NCBI RefSeq assembly: GCF_003525665.1
Contig: NZ_DQDX01000137.1
Coordinates: 422 to 9,547, forward strand
DNA length: 9,126 nt
Direction: 5' to 3'
Origin: Flavobacterium sp.
GTDB lineage: Bacteria; Bacteroidota; Bacteroidia; Flavobacteriales; Flavobacteriaceae
Shown here: positions 1 to 7,317 of the stretch, piece after piece
Layout of the letters: each line of letters starts with the position of its first letter
How positions within the stretch are numbered: position 1 is the stretch's first letter
Made by a program: the position numbers and the translations under genes
The notes under the pieces: generated by a model
What the model saw: the letters and a program-made list of their open reading frames with translations, nothing else
Database searches by the model: none
What the model was told of the DNA's origin: nothing

Positions 1-1
1 A

Positions 2-964
2 CGTTCCATTAAAGTGGAAGAACCTGTTTTCGAATCGCAAACCAAAACCAAATTGGGTTCTAACGATGTTGGTCCGAATGGTCCGACGGTTCGAACGTTT
101 ATTCACGATTTTATTACAACCAAATTAGATAATTTTTTACATAAAAATCCGGAAGTTGCCGATTTGCTTTTGCGTAAGATTTTGCAAGCCGAACGCGAAC
201 GTAAAGAACTTTCAGGAATTAGAAAATTAGCCAAAGACAGAGCAAAAAAAGCAAGTTTACACAATAAAAAATTACGTGATTGTCGTGTGCATTTAACCGA
301 TGCAAAAAATCCAAGAAGTTTAGAAAGTACGCTTTTTATTACCGAAGGAGATTCGGCTTCGGGTTCGATTACCAAAAGCCGTGATGTGAATACACAAGCC
401 GTTTTTAGTTTACGTGGTAAGCCTTTGAATTCTTATGGAATGTCGAAGAAAATTGTGTACGAAAACGAAGAATTTAATTTGCTTCAAGCAGCATTAGACA
501 TTGAAGAAAGCATCGAAGATTTACGTTACAACAATATAGTAATTGCCACCGATGCCGATGTCGACGGAATGCACATTCGTTTGTTGTTGATTACGTTTTT
601 CCTTCAATTTTTCCCAGAAATGATCAAAGAAGGACATTTGTATATTTTGCAAACGCCATTATTCCGTGTGCGAAACAAAAAAGAAACCATCTATTGCTAT
701 TCAGACGAAGAACGAAGAGATGCCATTGAAAAGCTAAAACCAAAACCAGAAATAACGCGATTCAAAGGATTAGGAGAAATTTCGCCTGATGAGTTCAAAC
801 ATTTCATTGGAGAAAGCATTCGATTAGATCCTGTGATGTTAGATAAAGCCACATCAATAGAAACGTTGTTAGAATTCTATATGGGTAAAAATACACCAGA
901 TAGACAGATTTTTATTATCAATAATTTGAAAGTGGAATTGGATAAGGAATTGGTGGAGAAATAA
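2..964 (+). CDS. parE: DNA topoisomerase IV subunit B, C-terminal part (5'-truncated by window edge)
   Basis: ATPase/TOPRIM subunit of topoisomerase IV, which pairs with ParC (the gene at 2118) to decatenate replicated chromosomes. The open frame runs in from the left edge: residues before the internal GTG at 14 already fit the family (SIKVEEPVFESQTKTKLGS), so 14 is not the real start. The ATPase domain and most of the transducer domain are missing. Seen here: the QTKTKLG motif, the TOPRIM glutamate motif EGDSASG at about nt 344-364, the TOPRIM acidic motif DADVDG at nt 551-568 (Mg2+ ligands), then the RFKGLGE motif of type IIA B subunits near nt 760-780. DADVDGMHIRLLL and KKLRDCRVHL match Bacteroidetes ParE better than GyrB, and parC lies downstream. 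The frame ends in TAA at 962-964, 10 bp before the next gene. The identification is secure; the ParE rather than GyrB assignment rests on motif style and neighbour. Confidence 0.95.
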   Translation, partial: RSIKVEEPVFESQTKTKLGSNDVGPNGPTVRTFIHDFITTKLDNFLHKNPEVADLLLRKILQAERERKELSGIRKLAKDRAKKASLHNKKLRDCRVHLTDAKNPRSLESTLFITEGDSASGSITKSRDVNTQAVFSLRGKPLNSYGMSKKIVYENEEFNLLQAALDIEESIEDLRYNNIVIATDADVDGMHIRLLLITFFLQFFPEMIKEGHLYILQTPLFRVRNKKETIYCYSDEERRDAIEKLKPKPEITRFKGLGEISPDEFKHFIGESIRLDPVMLDKATSIETLLEFYMGKNTPDRQIFIINNLKVELDKELVEK

Positions 965-974
965 AGTTAGAATT

Positions 975-2078
975 TTGTCAAAAGAACTTCAAAATAAAGA
1001 GTTATTCCAACAAGTAGTTGTGTTATTGCAAAATGCACAACAACAAGTTTTGCGTACGGTAAATTCAACAATGACCTACACGTATTTCGAAATTGGAAGA
1101 ATGATTGTCGAAGAGGAACAAAACGGAAAAGAACGCGCCGAATACGGAAAGCAAATCCTAAAAGGACTTTCTCAACAATTGACAAAGGAGTTTGGGAAAG
1201 GGTTTTCGTTAAGTAGTTTAGAGCAAATTAGAAAATTTTATTTGATTTATTCAAATTCGACTATGCTCTTAAGGATATTAAATATTCAAATTCCACAGAC
1301 ACTGTCTACGGAATCGGATTCGCAAAAAACGCAGTCACTGTCTACGGAATTCAAAAATATTGATTTTCAAACACTTATATCTTTTTTTAAACTTACTTGG
1401 TCACATTATACTTTTCTAATGAGAATTGATGATGAAAAAGAAAGAAGTTTCTACGAAATTGAATCAGAGAAACACAATTGGAGTGTACGTGAATTAAAAC
1501 GTCAATATGATTCTGCTTTATATACACGATTGGCTTTAAGTAGAGATAAAGAAGGTGTTTTAAAATTATCAGAAGAAGGTCAAATTATTGAAAAACCAAA
1601 AGACATTATAAAAGATCCTTATATTTTAGAATTCTTAGGATTACCAGAATTACATAATTATTCTGAATCCGAATTAGAGCAAGAAATAATCAATAAATTA
1701 GAACATTTTCTATTAGAATTAGGTGAAGGTTTTGCCTTTGTCGCGCGTCAAAAACGAATTACATTTGATGATAAACATTTCTATATTGATTTAGTATTTT
1801 ACAATAGAGTTTTAAGAAGTTTTGTTTTAATAGATTTAAAAATTGGCGAATTGAAACATCAAGATTTAGGTCAAATGCAAATGTATGTCAACTATTATGA
1901 TAGAGAAATGCGCCTCGAAGGAGAAAACAAAACCATCGGAATTGTACTTTGTCAAAATAAAAGTGATTTGGTAGTAGAATACACATTACCAGATAATAAC
2001 GAACAAATTTTTGCAAGTAAGTACAAAACAATTTTACCAAGTAAAGAAGATTTAATAAAATTAATTAATAGTAAATAG
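975..2078 (+). CDS. DUF1016/YhcG-family PD-(D/E)xK nuclease domain protein
   Basis: A 367-residue predicted nuclease of the DUF1016 (YhcG) family, cytoplasmic, with no signal peptide or membrane segment. Residues ~10-150 fit the helical DUF1016 N-terminal domain (AVNSxMxxTYxxIGRxIVEEEQ-type segment at 29-49, AEYGKQ at 55-60, SWSHY-like TWSHY at 141-145). Residues ~205-365 fit the PDDEXK-type C-terminal domain: Asp272 in YIDLVFYN, Asp287-x-Lys289 in LIDLKIGEL, and Gln300/Tyr304 in QMQMY are the likely active-site set. All look intact. The start is a TTG; no in-frame ATG exists between the upstream stop (927) and Met33 (nt 1071), and starting at Met33 would cut into the conserved N-terminal domain. 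The gene lies between parE and parC, 10 and 39 bp away, so it is probably co-transcribed. By hand count 9 of 17 Arg codons are AGA/AGG against 8 of 41 in parC, which suggests a different origin. Family members often occur near restriction-modification and defence loci, but their precise role is not settled. Confidence 0.88.
   Translation: MSKELQNKELFQQVVVLLQNAQQQVLRTVNSTMTYTYFEIGRMIVEEEQNGKERAEYGKQILKGLSQQLTKEFGKGFSLSSLEQIRKFYLIYSNSTMLLRILNIQIPQTLSTESDSQKTQSLSTEFKNIDFQTLISFFKLTWSHYTFLMRIDDEKERSFYEIESEKHNWSVRELKRQYDSALYTRLALSRDKEGVLKLSEEGQIIEKPKDIIKDPYILEFLGLPELHNYSESELEQEIINKLEHFLLELGEGFAFVARQKRITFDDKHFYIDLVFYNRVLRSFVLIDLKIGELKHQDLGQMQMYVNYYDREMRLEGENKTIGIVLCQNKSDLVVEYTLPDNNEQIFASKYKTILPSKEDLIKLINSK
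1296..1351 (+). repeat. In-frame 36-bp-period duplication inside the nuclease gene
   Basis: CACTGTCTACGGAAT occurs exactly at 1300-1314 and again at 1336-1350. Extending to 20 nt (1296-1315 and 1332-1351) adds only two mismatches. The period is 36 bp, so the frame is kept. It encodes QTLSTES and QSLSTEF (residues 108-114 and 120-126) in the linker between the N-terminal helical part and the TWSHY segment. Polar, short and in-frame, it looks like a variable linker that can gain or lose units by slippage or recombination; that reading is inference. Confidence 0.7.
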
Positions 2079-2117
2079 AAGTTAATTTAAACAGATACTG
2101 AAATAAATTCAGCATAA

Positions 2118-4832
2118 ATGAAAGACGAAGAAGAAGATAACATTAACGAAGAAGAAACTAACGACGAGTTAGAAGAATCTACCAACGACGAAATTGCTGA
2201 CGAAGGCTTTGAGGACATAGTTTCTACAGGCAAAAATCACTTTTACGAAAACGACGAGAATCCAGAAGATACCATCACCAAAGTTACAGGAATGTACAAA
2301 GATTGGTTTTTGGATTACGCTTCCTATGTAATTCTCGAGCGTGCCGTACCTGCGATTGAAGATGGTTTCAAACCAGTGCAACGTCGTATTATGCACTCCT
2401 TGAAAGAGTTGGATGATGGTCGTTATAACAAAGTTGCGAATGTCGTAGGACACACAATGCAGTATCATCCTCACGGTGATGCGAGTATTGGTGATGCCAT
2501 GGTACAAATTGGTCAGAAAGAGTTGTTGATTGATTGTCAAGGAAACTGGGGAAATATTCTAACCGGAGATAGCGCTGCGGCTTCGAGATATATTGAAGCA
2601 CGTTTGTCAAAGTTTGCTTTAGAAGTTTTGTATTCGCCAAAAATTACCGATTGGGGTGTTTCTTACGATGGTCGTCGTGCTGAACCAAACAATCTTCCAG
2701 TAAAGTTTCCATTACTTTTGGCTCAAGGTGCAGAAGGAATTGCGGTTGGACTTTCGACTAAAGTATTGCCTCACAATTTCAACGAATTGATTGACGCTTC
2801 GATTAAAATTTTAAAAGGAAAACCTTTTACATTATATCCAGATTTTCAAACGGCTGGAATTGCCGATGTTTCCAATTATAACGATGGTTTGCGTGGCGGA
2901 CGTGTTCGTGTTCGTGCCAAAATCTCGCAATTAGATAAACAGACTTTGGTGATTACCCAAATTCCGTTTTCGACCAATACATCGACCTTGATTGATAGTA
3001 TTTTGAAAGCCAACGAAAAAGGTAAAATCAAAATCAAGAAAATTGAAGACAACACCGCTGCTGAAGTTGAAATTCTAATTCATTTATTTCCAGGAGTTTC
3101 TCCAGATAAAACGATTGATGCTTTGTATGCTTTCACAGCGTGCGAAACATCTGTGGCACCTTTGGGCTGTGTGATTGAAGATAACAAACCTTTGTTCATC
3201 GGAGTATCTGATATGTTGAAAATTTCGACAGAAAGAACGGTTGATTTATTGAAGAAAGAACTCGAAATTCAATTAGAAGAACTTAAAAATAAATGGCATT
3301 TCTCGACTTTAGAAAAGATTTTCATTCGTGAAGAAATGTACATCGATTTCAAATTGTATTCGGATAGAGAAGCGCTTTATAAATATATGTACGATCGTTT
3401 TGAGCCTTTCAAAAAATCATTCGTACGTGAAATTGAAGATGAAGATTTGCAAAAATTAACGCAAATTCCGATGATTCGTATTACGCGATTTGACTCGGAT
3501 AAAGCGGATGATTTTATTGCCAAATTGGAAGACGAAATGAAAGAAGTGCAACATCATTTAGATAATCTAATTGATTTTGCTATTGATTATTTTGCTCGTT
3601 TGAAAGAGAAATACGGAAAAGGTCGTGAACGTCAAACGGAATTGAGAAGTTTTGAAAATATTGAAGCTACAAAAGTGGTTTTAAGAAACACAAAATTATA
3701 TGTTAACAAAGAAGAAGGTTTCTTTGGAACAGGATTGAAAAAAGACGAATATGTTGCCGATTGTTCTGATATCGATGATGTTATTGTTTTCTTACGCGAT
3801 GGAAAAATGATGATTGCCAAAGTGGATGACAAAAAATTTGTTGGAAAAGACATCATTCATATTGCTGTTTTTGATAAAAATGACAAACGAACCATTTACA
3901 ACATGATTTACCGTGATGGCAAAAATGGTTCTACATTTATCAAACGTTTTAATGTTTCGGGAGTAACTCGTGATAAATTTTATGATTTAACACAAGAAAA
4001 AGCTGGTTCGCAAACATTATATTTCTCAGCAAATCCAAATGGTGAAGCTGAGGTTGTAACGATATTATTGCGTCAAGTTGGAAGTGTGAAAAAACTAAAA
4101 TGGGATTTAGATTTTACCGATATTGCTATAAAAGGTCGTGCTTCTCGTGGAAATACAGTTACCAAATATCCAATCAAGAAAATCGAATTGAAGGAGAAAG
4201 GAATTTCTACTTTGCGTCCGAGAAAAGTTTGGTTTGATGATACAGTTCAAAGATTGAATGTTGATGGAAGAGGTGAGTTGTTAGGTGAATTCCGACCAAA
4301 CGACCGTTTGTTAATAATCAATCAATCTGGAAAATTGAAAACCATTATTCCAGAATTGACTACGCATTTTGACGAAGATATGATTGTGCTCGAAAAATGG
4401 AATCCGAAGAAACCTATTTCTACAATTTATTATGATGGAGAAAAAGAGCGCTATTTCATTAAACGATTTTTGGTCGAAAACGAAAATAAAGAAGAAGTTT
4501 TCATCACCGAACACGAAAAATCACAATTAGAAATTGTTTCTACCGATTGGCGACCAGTTGCTGAAATTGTTTTTGCAAAAGTAAAAGGCGTTCAAAAAGA
4601 TAACCAAACCATTGATTTAGAACAATTTATTGCAGTAAAAGGAATCAAAGCTTTGGGTAACCAATTGACTACTGATAAACTAAAGCAAGTAAATCTTTTA
4701 GAATCGTTACCATACGAAGAACCAGTGGAAGAAGTTCCAGAAGAACCAGAAGTTTCGGGAGTAGATGGCGTTTCTGAAGATATTCAAACCGAATTGGATG
4801 ATGACGGACAGATTACGTTGAGCTTGGAGTAG
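2118..4832 (+). CDS. parC: DNA topoisomerase IV subunit A
   Basis: The DNA breakage-reunion subunit of topoisomerase IV, 904 residues. The N-terminal ~50 residues are a very acidic extension (18 Asp/Glu in the first 33). The winged-helix/tower region follows: conserved Arg89-Arg90 (PVQRRI), the quinolone-region motif HPHGDASIGD (117-126), and the catalytic tyrosine Tyr158 in SRYIEARLS. PVKFPLLLAQGAEGIAVGLSTKVLPHNF (194-221) is the typical GyrA/ParC segment. The C-terminal domain (~515-860) has repeated beta-pinwheel blades, including a GyrA-box-like KGRASRGNTVTKY (672-684), and ends in an acidic tail (~867-898). The ATG at 2118 is chosen because Met1 precedes the acidic stretch and no nearer start fits; the leader is A-rich with no clear Shine-Dalgarno. 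Length and DASIGD match Bacteroidetes ParC rather than GyrA. The position equivalent to GyrA Ser83/ParC Ser80 is Ala122. It acts with the upstream parE product. Confidence 0.95.
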   Translation: MKDEEEDNINEEETNDELEESTNDEIADEGFEDIVSTGKNHFYENDENPEDTITKVTGMYKDWFLDYASYVILERAVPAIEDGFKPVQRRIMHSLKELDDGRYNKVANVVGHTMQYHPHGDASIGDAMVQIGQKELLIDCQGNWGNILTGDSAAASRYIEARLSKFALEVLYSPKITDWGVSYDGRRAEPNNLPVKFPLLLAQGAEGIAVGLSTKVLPHNFNELIDASIKILKGKPFTLYPDFQTAGIADVSNYNDGLRGGRVRVRAKISQLDKQTLVITQIPFSTNTSTLIDSILKANEKGKIKIKKIEDNTAAEVEILIHLFPGVSPDKTIDALYAFTACETSVAPLGCVIEDNKPLFIGVSDMLKISTERTVDLLKKELEIQLEELKNKWHFSTLEKIFIREEMYIDFKLYSDREALYKYMYDRFEPFKKSFVREIEDEDLQKLTQIPMIRITRFDSDKADDFIAKLEDEMKEVQHHLDNLIDFAIDYFARLKEKYGKGRERQTELRSFENIEATKVVLRNTKLYVNKEEGFFGTGLKKDEYVADCSDIDDVIVFLRDGKMMIAKVDDKKFVGKDIIHIAVFDKNDKRTIYNMIYRDGKNGSTFIKRFNVSGVTRDKFYDLTQEKAGSQTLYFSANPNGEAEVVTILLRQVGSVKKLKWDLDFTDIAIKGRASRGNTVTKYPIKKIELKEKGISTLRPRKVWFDDTVQRLNVDGRGELLGEFRPNDRLLIINQSGKLKTIIPELTTHFDEDMIVLEKWNPKKPISTIYYDGEKERYFIKRFLVENENKEEVFITEHEKSQLEIVSTDWRPVAEIVFAKVKGVQKDNQTIDLEQFIAVKGIKALGNQLTTDKLKQVNLLESLPYEEPVEEVPEEPEVSGVDGVSEDIQTELDDDGQITLSLE

Positions 4833-4864
4833 AAAACTTATTAACTTGTATAAAAATTGTAAAA

Positions 4865-5344
4865 GTGAATTTTAAAATTAATTTTACACCTAATAAAGAA
4901 TATTACAAAGAAGCTTATGAAGAAATGATTTCTACTTATAAGTTGAAAAAATGGGAACCAATTTTTGCTTTGTTGTTGATAGTTTTTGGATTGTTCATTT
5001 ATTTTACAATTAAGAGTGAGAAGCTTAAGTTTATCCCTTTTATTTTTATTTTTCTTGGAATTTATGAGTTGGTGAAATTTTATTTTGAAAAGAGAAAATG
5101 GATTAATGACCGGTTGAAAAGTAATATTGTTGGAAAGAATTTTGAGGTTGAATTTACAGAGGATTACATGGTTCATTCTGGACCATTTTCTAATGGAAAA
5201 ATAAGTTGGGATGGATTAAAAAATCTTATTGAAACTCAAAAAGGAATTCTTTTAAAACAGGAAAACGGAATAAGTATTTATCTTTCAAAGGAAATTTTTA
5301 AGAATAGAAGTGAAATTGATTTTATCCTTAACAAGAAAAAATAA
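4865..5344 (+). CDS. YcxB-like small membrane protein (hypothetical)
   Basis: A 159-residue protein with two predicted transmembrane helices close together (~32-48 and ~56-74), a short N-terminal segment and a soluble C-terminal part. The C-terminal pattern, FTEDYMVHSGPFSNGKISWDGLKNL then a short basic end (about 97-121), resembles YcxB-like proteins, whose C-terminal region is PH-like and whose role is unknown. The apparent start is GTG at 4865; the frame is open further upstream into the end of parC but has no ATG there, and KINFTPNKEYYKEAYEEM looks like the normal N-terminus of the family. It begins 32 bp after the parC stop on the same strand, so it may be read from the topoisomerase transcript. 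It is more AT-rich than parC. The intrinsic terminator at 5421-5459 follows it. Family assignment is moderate; function is unknown. Confidence 0.75.
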   Translation: MNFKINFTPNKEYYKEAYEEMISTYKLKKWEPIFALLLIVFGLFIYFTIKSEKLKFIPFIFIFLGIYELVKFYFEKRKWINDRLKSNIVGKNFEVEFTEDYMVHSGPFSNGKISWDGLKNLIETQKGILLKQENGISIYLSKEIFKNRSEIDFILNKKK

Positions 5345-5361
5345 TTAGTGTAAACAAAAGT

Positions 5362-5474
5362 GTCTTAAATAGTTTGACATCTATTCAATACAAATACTAA
5401 TTAACCCTGATAGCAATGAAAATAAAAAATGCCTTGATTGTTTCAAGGCATTTTTTATTGTAATGGATAGCAGG
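5362..5474 (+). repeat. Intergenic repeat with long G.A-mismatch hairpin, copy 1
   Basis: This copy has two parts. Positions 5362-5411 form a leader that resembles 9005-9055: 23 of 29 positions are identical in 5362-5390 versus 9005-9033, both reach TTCAATA, and both then contain CTAATT and CAAATA words (in swapped order) before CCCTGAT. Positions 5406-5474 form a symmetric hairpin (paired positions sum to 5880): ten Watson-Crick pairs interrupted by five oppositions, all A.G or G.A (5410/5470, 5413/5467, 5415/5465, 5418/5462, 5420/5460), then the perfect 17-bp terminator stem. From memory, flavobacterial genomes carry many intergenic sequences with a CCTGAT...GATAGCAGG frame like this; I cannot confirm that here. 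The opposite strand would show C.T mismatches, so the + strand RNA is the likelier functional form. Confidence 0.65.
5421..5459 (+). terminator. Bidirectional intrinsic terminator between convergent genes
   Basis: Perfect 17-bp inverted repeat, 5421-5437 pairing with 5443-5459, around a 5-nt loop (TTGTT). The core GCCTTGA/TCAAGGC is followed by a run of six T, with a matching A run on the other side, so it can end transcription from both directions. It lies 77 bp after the YcxB-like stop and 50 bp beyond the stop of the leftward-transcribed peroxidase gene, as expected for a shared terminator. Confidence 0.9.
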
Positions 5475-5509
5475 AATATGGAAACCAAAAATTCCCAAGC
5501 CATTCGTTT

Positions 5510-7294
5510 CTAATTTTTATTATCCGAAAGAGTTTTCATGAAGGCAACAAGTGCTTTTTGTTCGGTTGCGGTTAAATTCAGTGCATCTGCTGGTAACGTT
5601 TGGTTTTCTACGTTAATTCCTGTGCCAATTCCGCCGCCTTTATTGTAAAAATCTACTACTTCTTCTAGTGTTGTAAAAACGCCATTGTGCATGTATGGCG
5701 CGGTTTGAGCAACATTTCTAAGTGTAGGAGTTTTAAAAGCGTGCTTGAGTTGCGCCATTTTGTATTGGGTAAATCTTCCTAAATCGGGACTGATGATTTT
5801 ACCATTTTTAACTTGTGGCGTTCCAATAACTTCCTGCTCGGTTTTTTTGTAAATAGGAGGAACAGTTCCGTTAAAAAGCGGAATAAAATGACAAGTTGCG
5901 CATTTTGCTTTTCCTGCAAAAAGATTAAATCCAAGTTGTTCTTCGCTAGAAAGTGTAGTGGAAGTGCCTTGAAAATGCGTGTCAAATTTAGAGTTGAATT
6001 TGTTTAACGAACGAATGTAACTGGCAATTGCATTTTGGAGTTGCCATTCTTGTAGTTCGGCTTTTTGTGGAAATGCTTTGTTAATTAGGATTTTATATTT
6101 TGGATTTTGTATCAATTTTGGCAAACTGTTTTTTAAATCGCCATGCATTTCTTCTTTATTCTGAATCACGTCCTTGCTTTGTTTTTCTAAATCGGTTTGG
6201 CGCATGTCCCAAAATTGTGCGTTTTGCAACGATGCATAAGTTACAGTTGGCGTGTTTCTTGGCAGGCTTGTTCCCGTAAGTGATTGGTTGGTTTTTAATC
6301 CGTCGGTGAAGGCTTTTTCTGGATTGTGGCAAGAAGCGCAACTGCGGTTTTGGTCTTTGGATAATGTATTGTCGTAGAATAACATTTCGCCTAATTTTGC
6401 TTTTTCAGCTGTATATTTATATTCATCAGACGGAATAAAAGCATTTACGTTGAACGTATTTTTTGCAAAAAGTGAAGTTGCATTTGGGTTGATGGCGTTG
6501 TTTTTTGCAACATTCGGAATAGCATTGTCTTTTTGAAATTGTGCTAACTTTTCGCTAATTGGGTTGAGATAAGATTTAATGAACGTTGCTCTATCAAAAG
6601 CATTGAAATCGGAATTGGATTTGCAAAACGCAACCGCTTTGTCAATTAATGAAGTAATCTCATTTTCGGTTTTTGATTTCGTAGTATTTAATTTAGATAT
6701 CAAACTTTTTAAAGATGATAAACTAGCTTGAGTTTCTGGAATGGATTGTAGAGCAACAGGCGAGTCGAAGCCTGTGATTCCTAGCGTTAAAATGCGATAG
6801 ACTTCCATTTTTGAAGCGTCCAAAACATAATCGGGTGAAATGGTTATTGCTTTTAAATGTTCGCGAACTTGTGCTAAATTTCCTTTAAGCACTGCAATTT
6901 CTCTAAGTAATTCGGTTTTGTTTTGAATTTCATATTTTGGAAAAATATATTCTTCAATGACTTGAAATCCGTTGGGTGACAAAAATTTATTTTCTTCTAC
7001 TTCTAGTTCGTCAAGTGCTGGACCATTTATAAATCGGGCAGGATCGGGTGTGAAATATTCTACAGCCCATTCGATTTTTTTGTAAGCTATTCGAGTTTTA
7101 GAAAACGCGTTGTGAATTTCGGTTTGGCTTTTCTTTGAAGAAACAACGTTGCTTAATTGAGTTACTTGCTTGCTAACTTCTTCTACATTAGAAAGTAATT
7201 CGGCTTGAATTGTGATTGGTGTGTATTCTTTTTGACATCCAAATAGAAGGAATGTTAAAAGTAGTAGTGCAATTTTTGGAAATAATAGTTTCAT
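5510..7294 (-). CDS. Lipoprotein with imelysin-like N-terminal domain and di-heme cytochrome c peroxidase/MauG-type C-terminal domain
   Basis: A 594-residue predicted envelope lipoprotein. Residues 1-20 are a lipoprotein signal peptide (basic start, hydrophobic run, LFGC with Cys20); QKE follows the Cys, partly like surface-lipoprotein export signals of this phylum. Residues ~25-245 are helical and include NGPALDELE (90-98) and GFQVIEEYIFP (109-119), which resembles the GxHxxE signature of imelysin/EfeO (M75) domains with Gln111 replacing the His. Residues ~290-590 are a bacterial di-heme cytochrome c peroxidase/MauG region: LFYDNTLSKDQNRSCASCH (heme 1: Cys319, Cys322, His323), FWDMR (361-365), KCATCH (heme 2: Cys465, Cys468, His469), and TPTLRNVAQTAPYMHNG (522-538), where axial-ligand and active-site residues lie. 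Family members reduce peroxide or oxidise protein or small substrates in the periplasm. The ATG at 7294 gives an immediate signal peptide. It follows the PhoX-like gene by 68 bp. Substrate unknown. Confidence 0.88.
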   Translation of the reverse strand: MKLLFPKIALLLLTFLLFGCQKEYTPITIQAELLSNVEEVSKQVTQLSNVVSSKKSQTEIHNAFSKTRIAYKKIEWAVEYFTPDPARFINGPALDELEVEENKFLSPNGFQVIEEYIFPKYEIQNKTELLREIAVLKGNLAQVREHLKAITISPDYVLDASKMEVYRILTLGITGFDSPVALQSIPETQASLSSLKSLISKLNTTKSKTENEITSLIDKAVAFCKSNSDFNAFDRATFIKSYLNPISEKLAQFQKDNAIPNVAKNNAINPNATSLFAKNTFNVNAFIPSDEYKYTAEKAKLGEMLFYDNTLSKDQNRSCASCHNPEKAFTDGLKTNQSLTGTSLPRNTPTVTYASLQNAQFWDMRQTDLEKQSKDVIQNKEEMHGDLKNSLPKLIQNPKYKILINKAFPQKAELQEWQLQNAIASYIRSLNKFNSKFDTHFQGTSTTLSSEEQLGFNLFAGKAKCATCHFIPLFNGTVPPIYKKTEQEVIGTPQVKNGKIISPDLGRFTQYKMAQLKHAFKTPTLRNVAQTAPYMHNGVFTTLEEVVDFYNKGGGIGTGINVENQTLPADALNLTATEQKALVAFMKTLSDNKN

Positions 7295-7317
7295 TTTATG
7301 AATTTAATATAAAGTGA

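Noticed and set aside
14..16. GTG at 14 as the true start of the first gene
   Set aside because: The frame is open to the window edge and the residues before it (SIK) continue a conserved ParE segment; the gene is simply cut by the window.
103..375. Minus-strand open frame of 90 codons inside parE
   Set aside because: Antisense of a conserved parE segment; no recognisable protein features.
2169..2540. Minus-strand open frame of 123 codons inside parC
   Set aside because: Lies wholly opposite the conserved catalytic part of ParC and shows no recognisable domain or independent start signals.
4841..5176. Minus-strand open frame of 111 codons opposite the YcxB-like gene
   Set aside because: Its translation is low-complexity (Asn, Lys, Phe, Ile rich) as expected from the antisense of an AT-rich gene, while the + strand frame has two clear membrane helices and a family-like C-terminus.
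5362..5474. Repeat copies as a CRISPR or insertion-sequence remnant
   Set aside because: Only two diverged copies 3.6 kb apart, no regular spacers, no transposase-like frame and no terminal inverted repeats; a structured intergenic element fits better.
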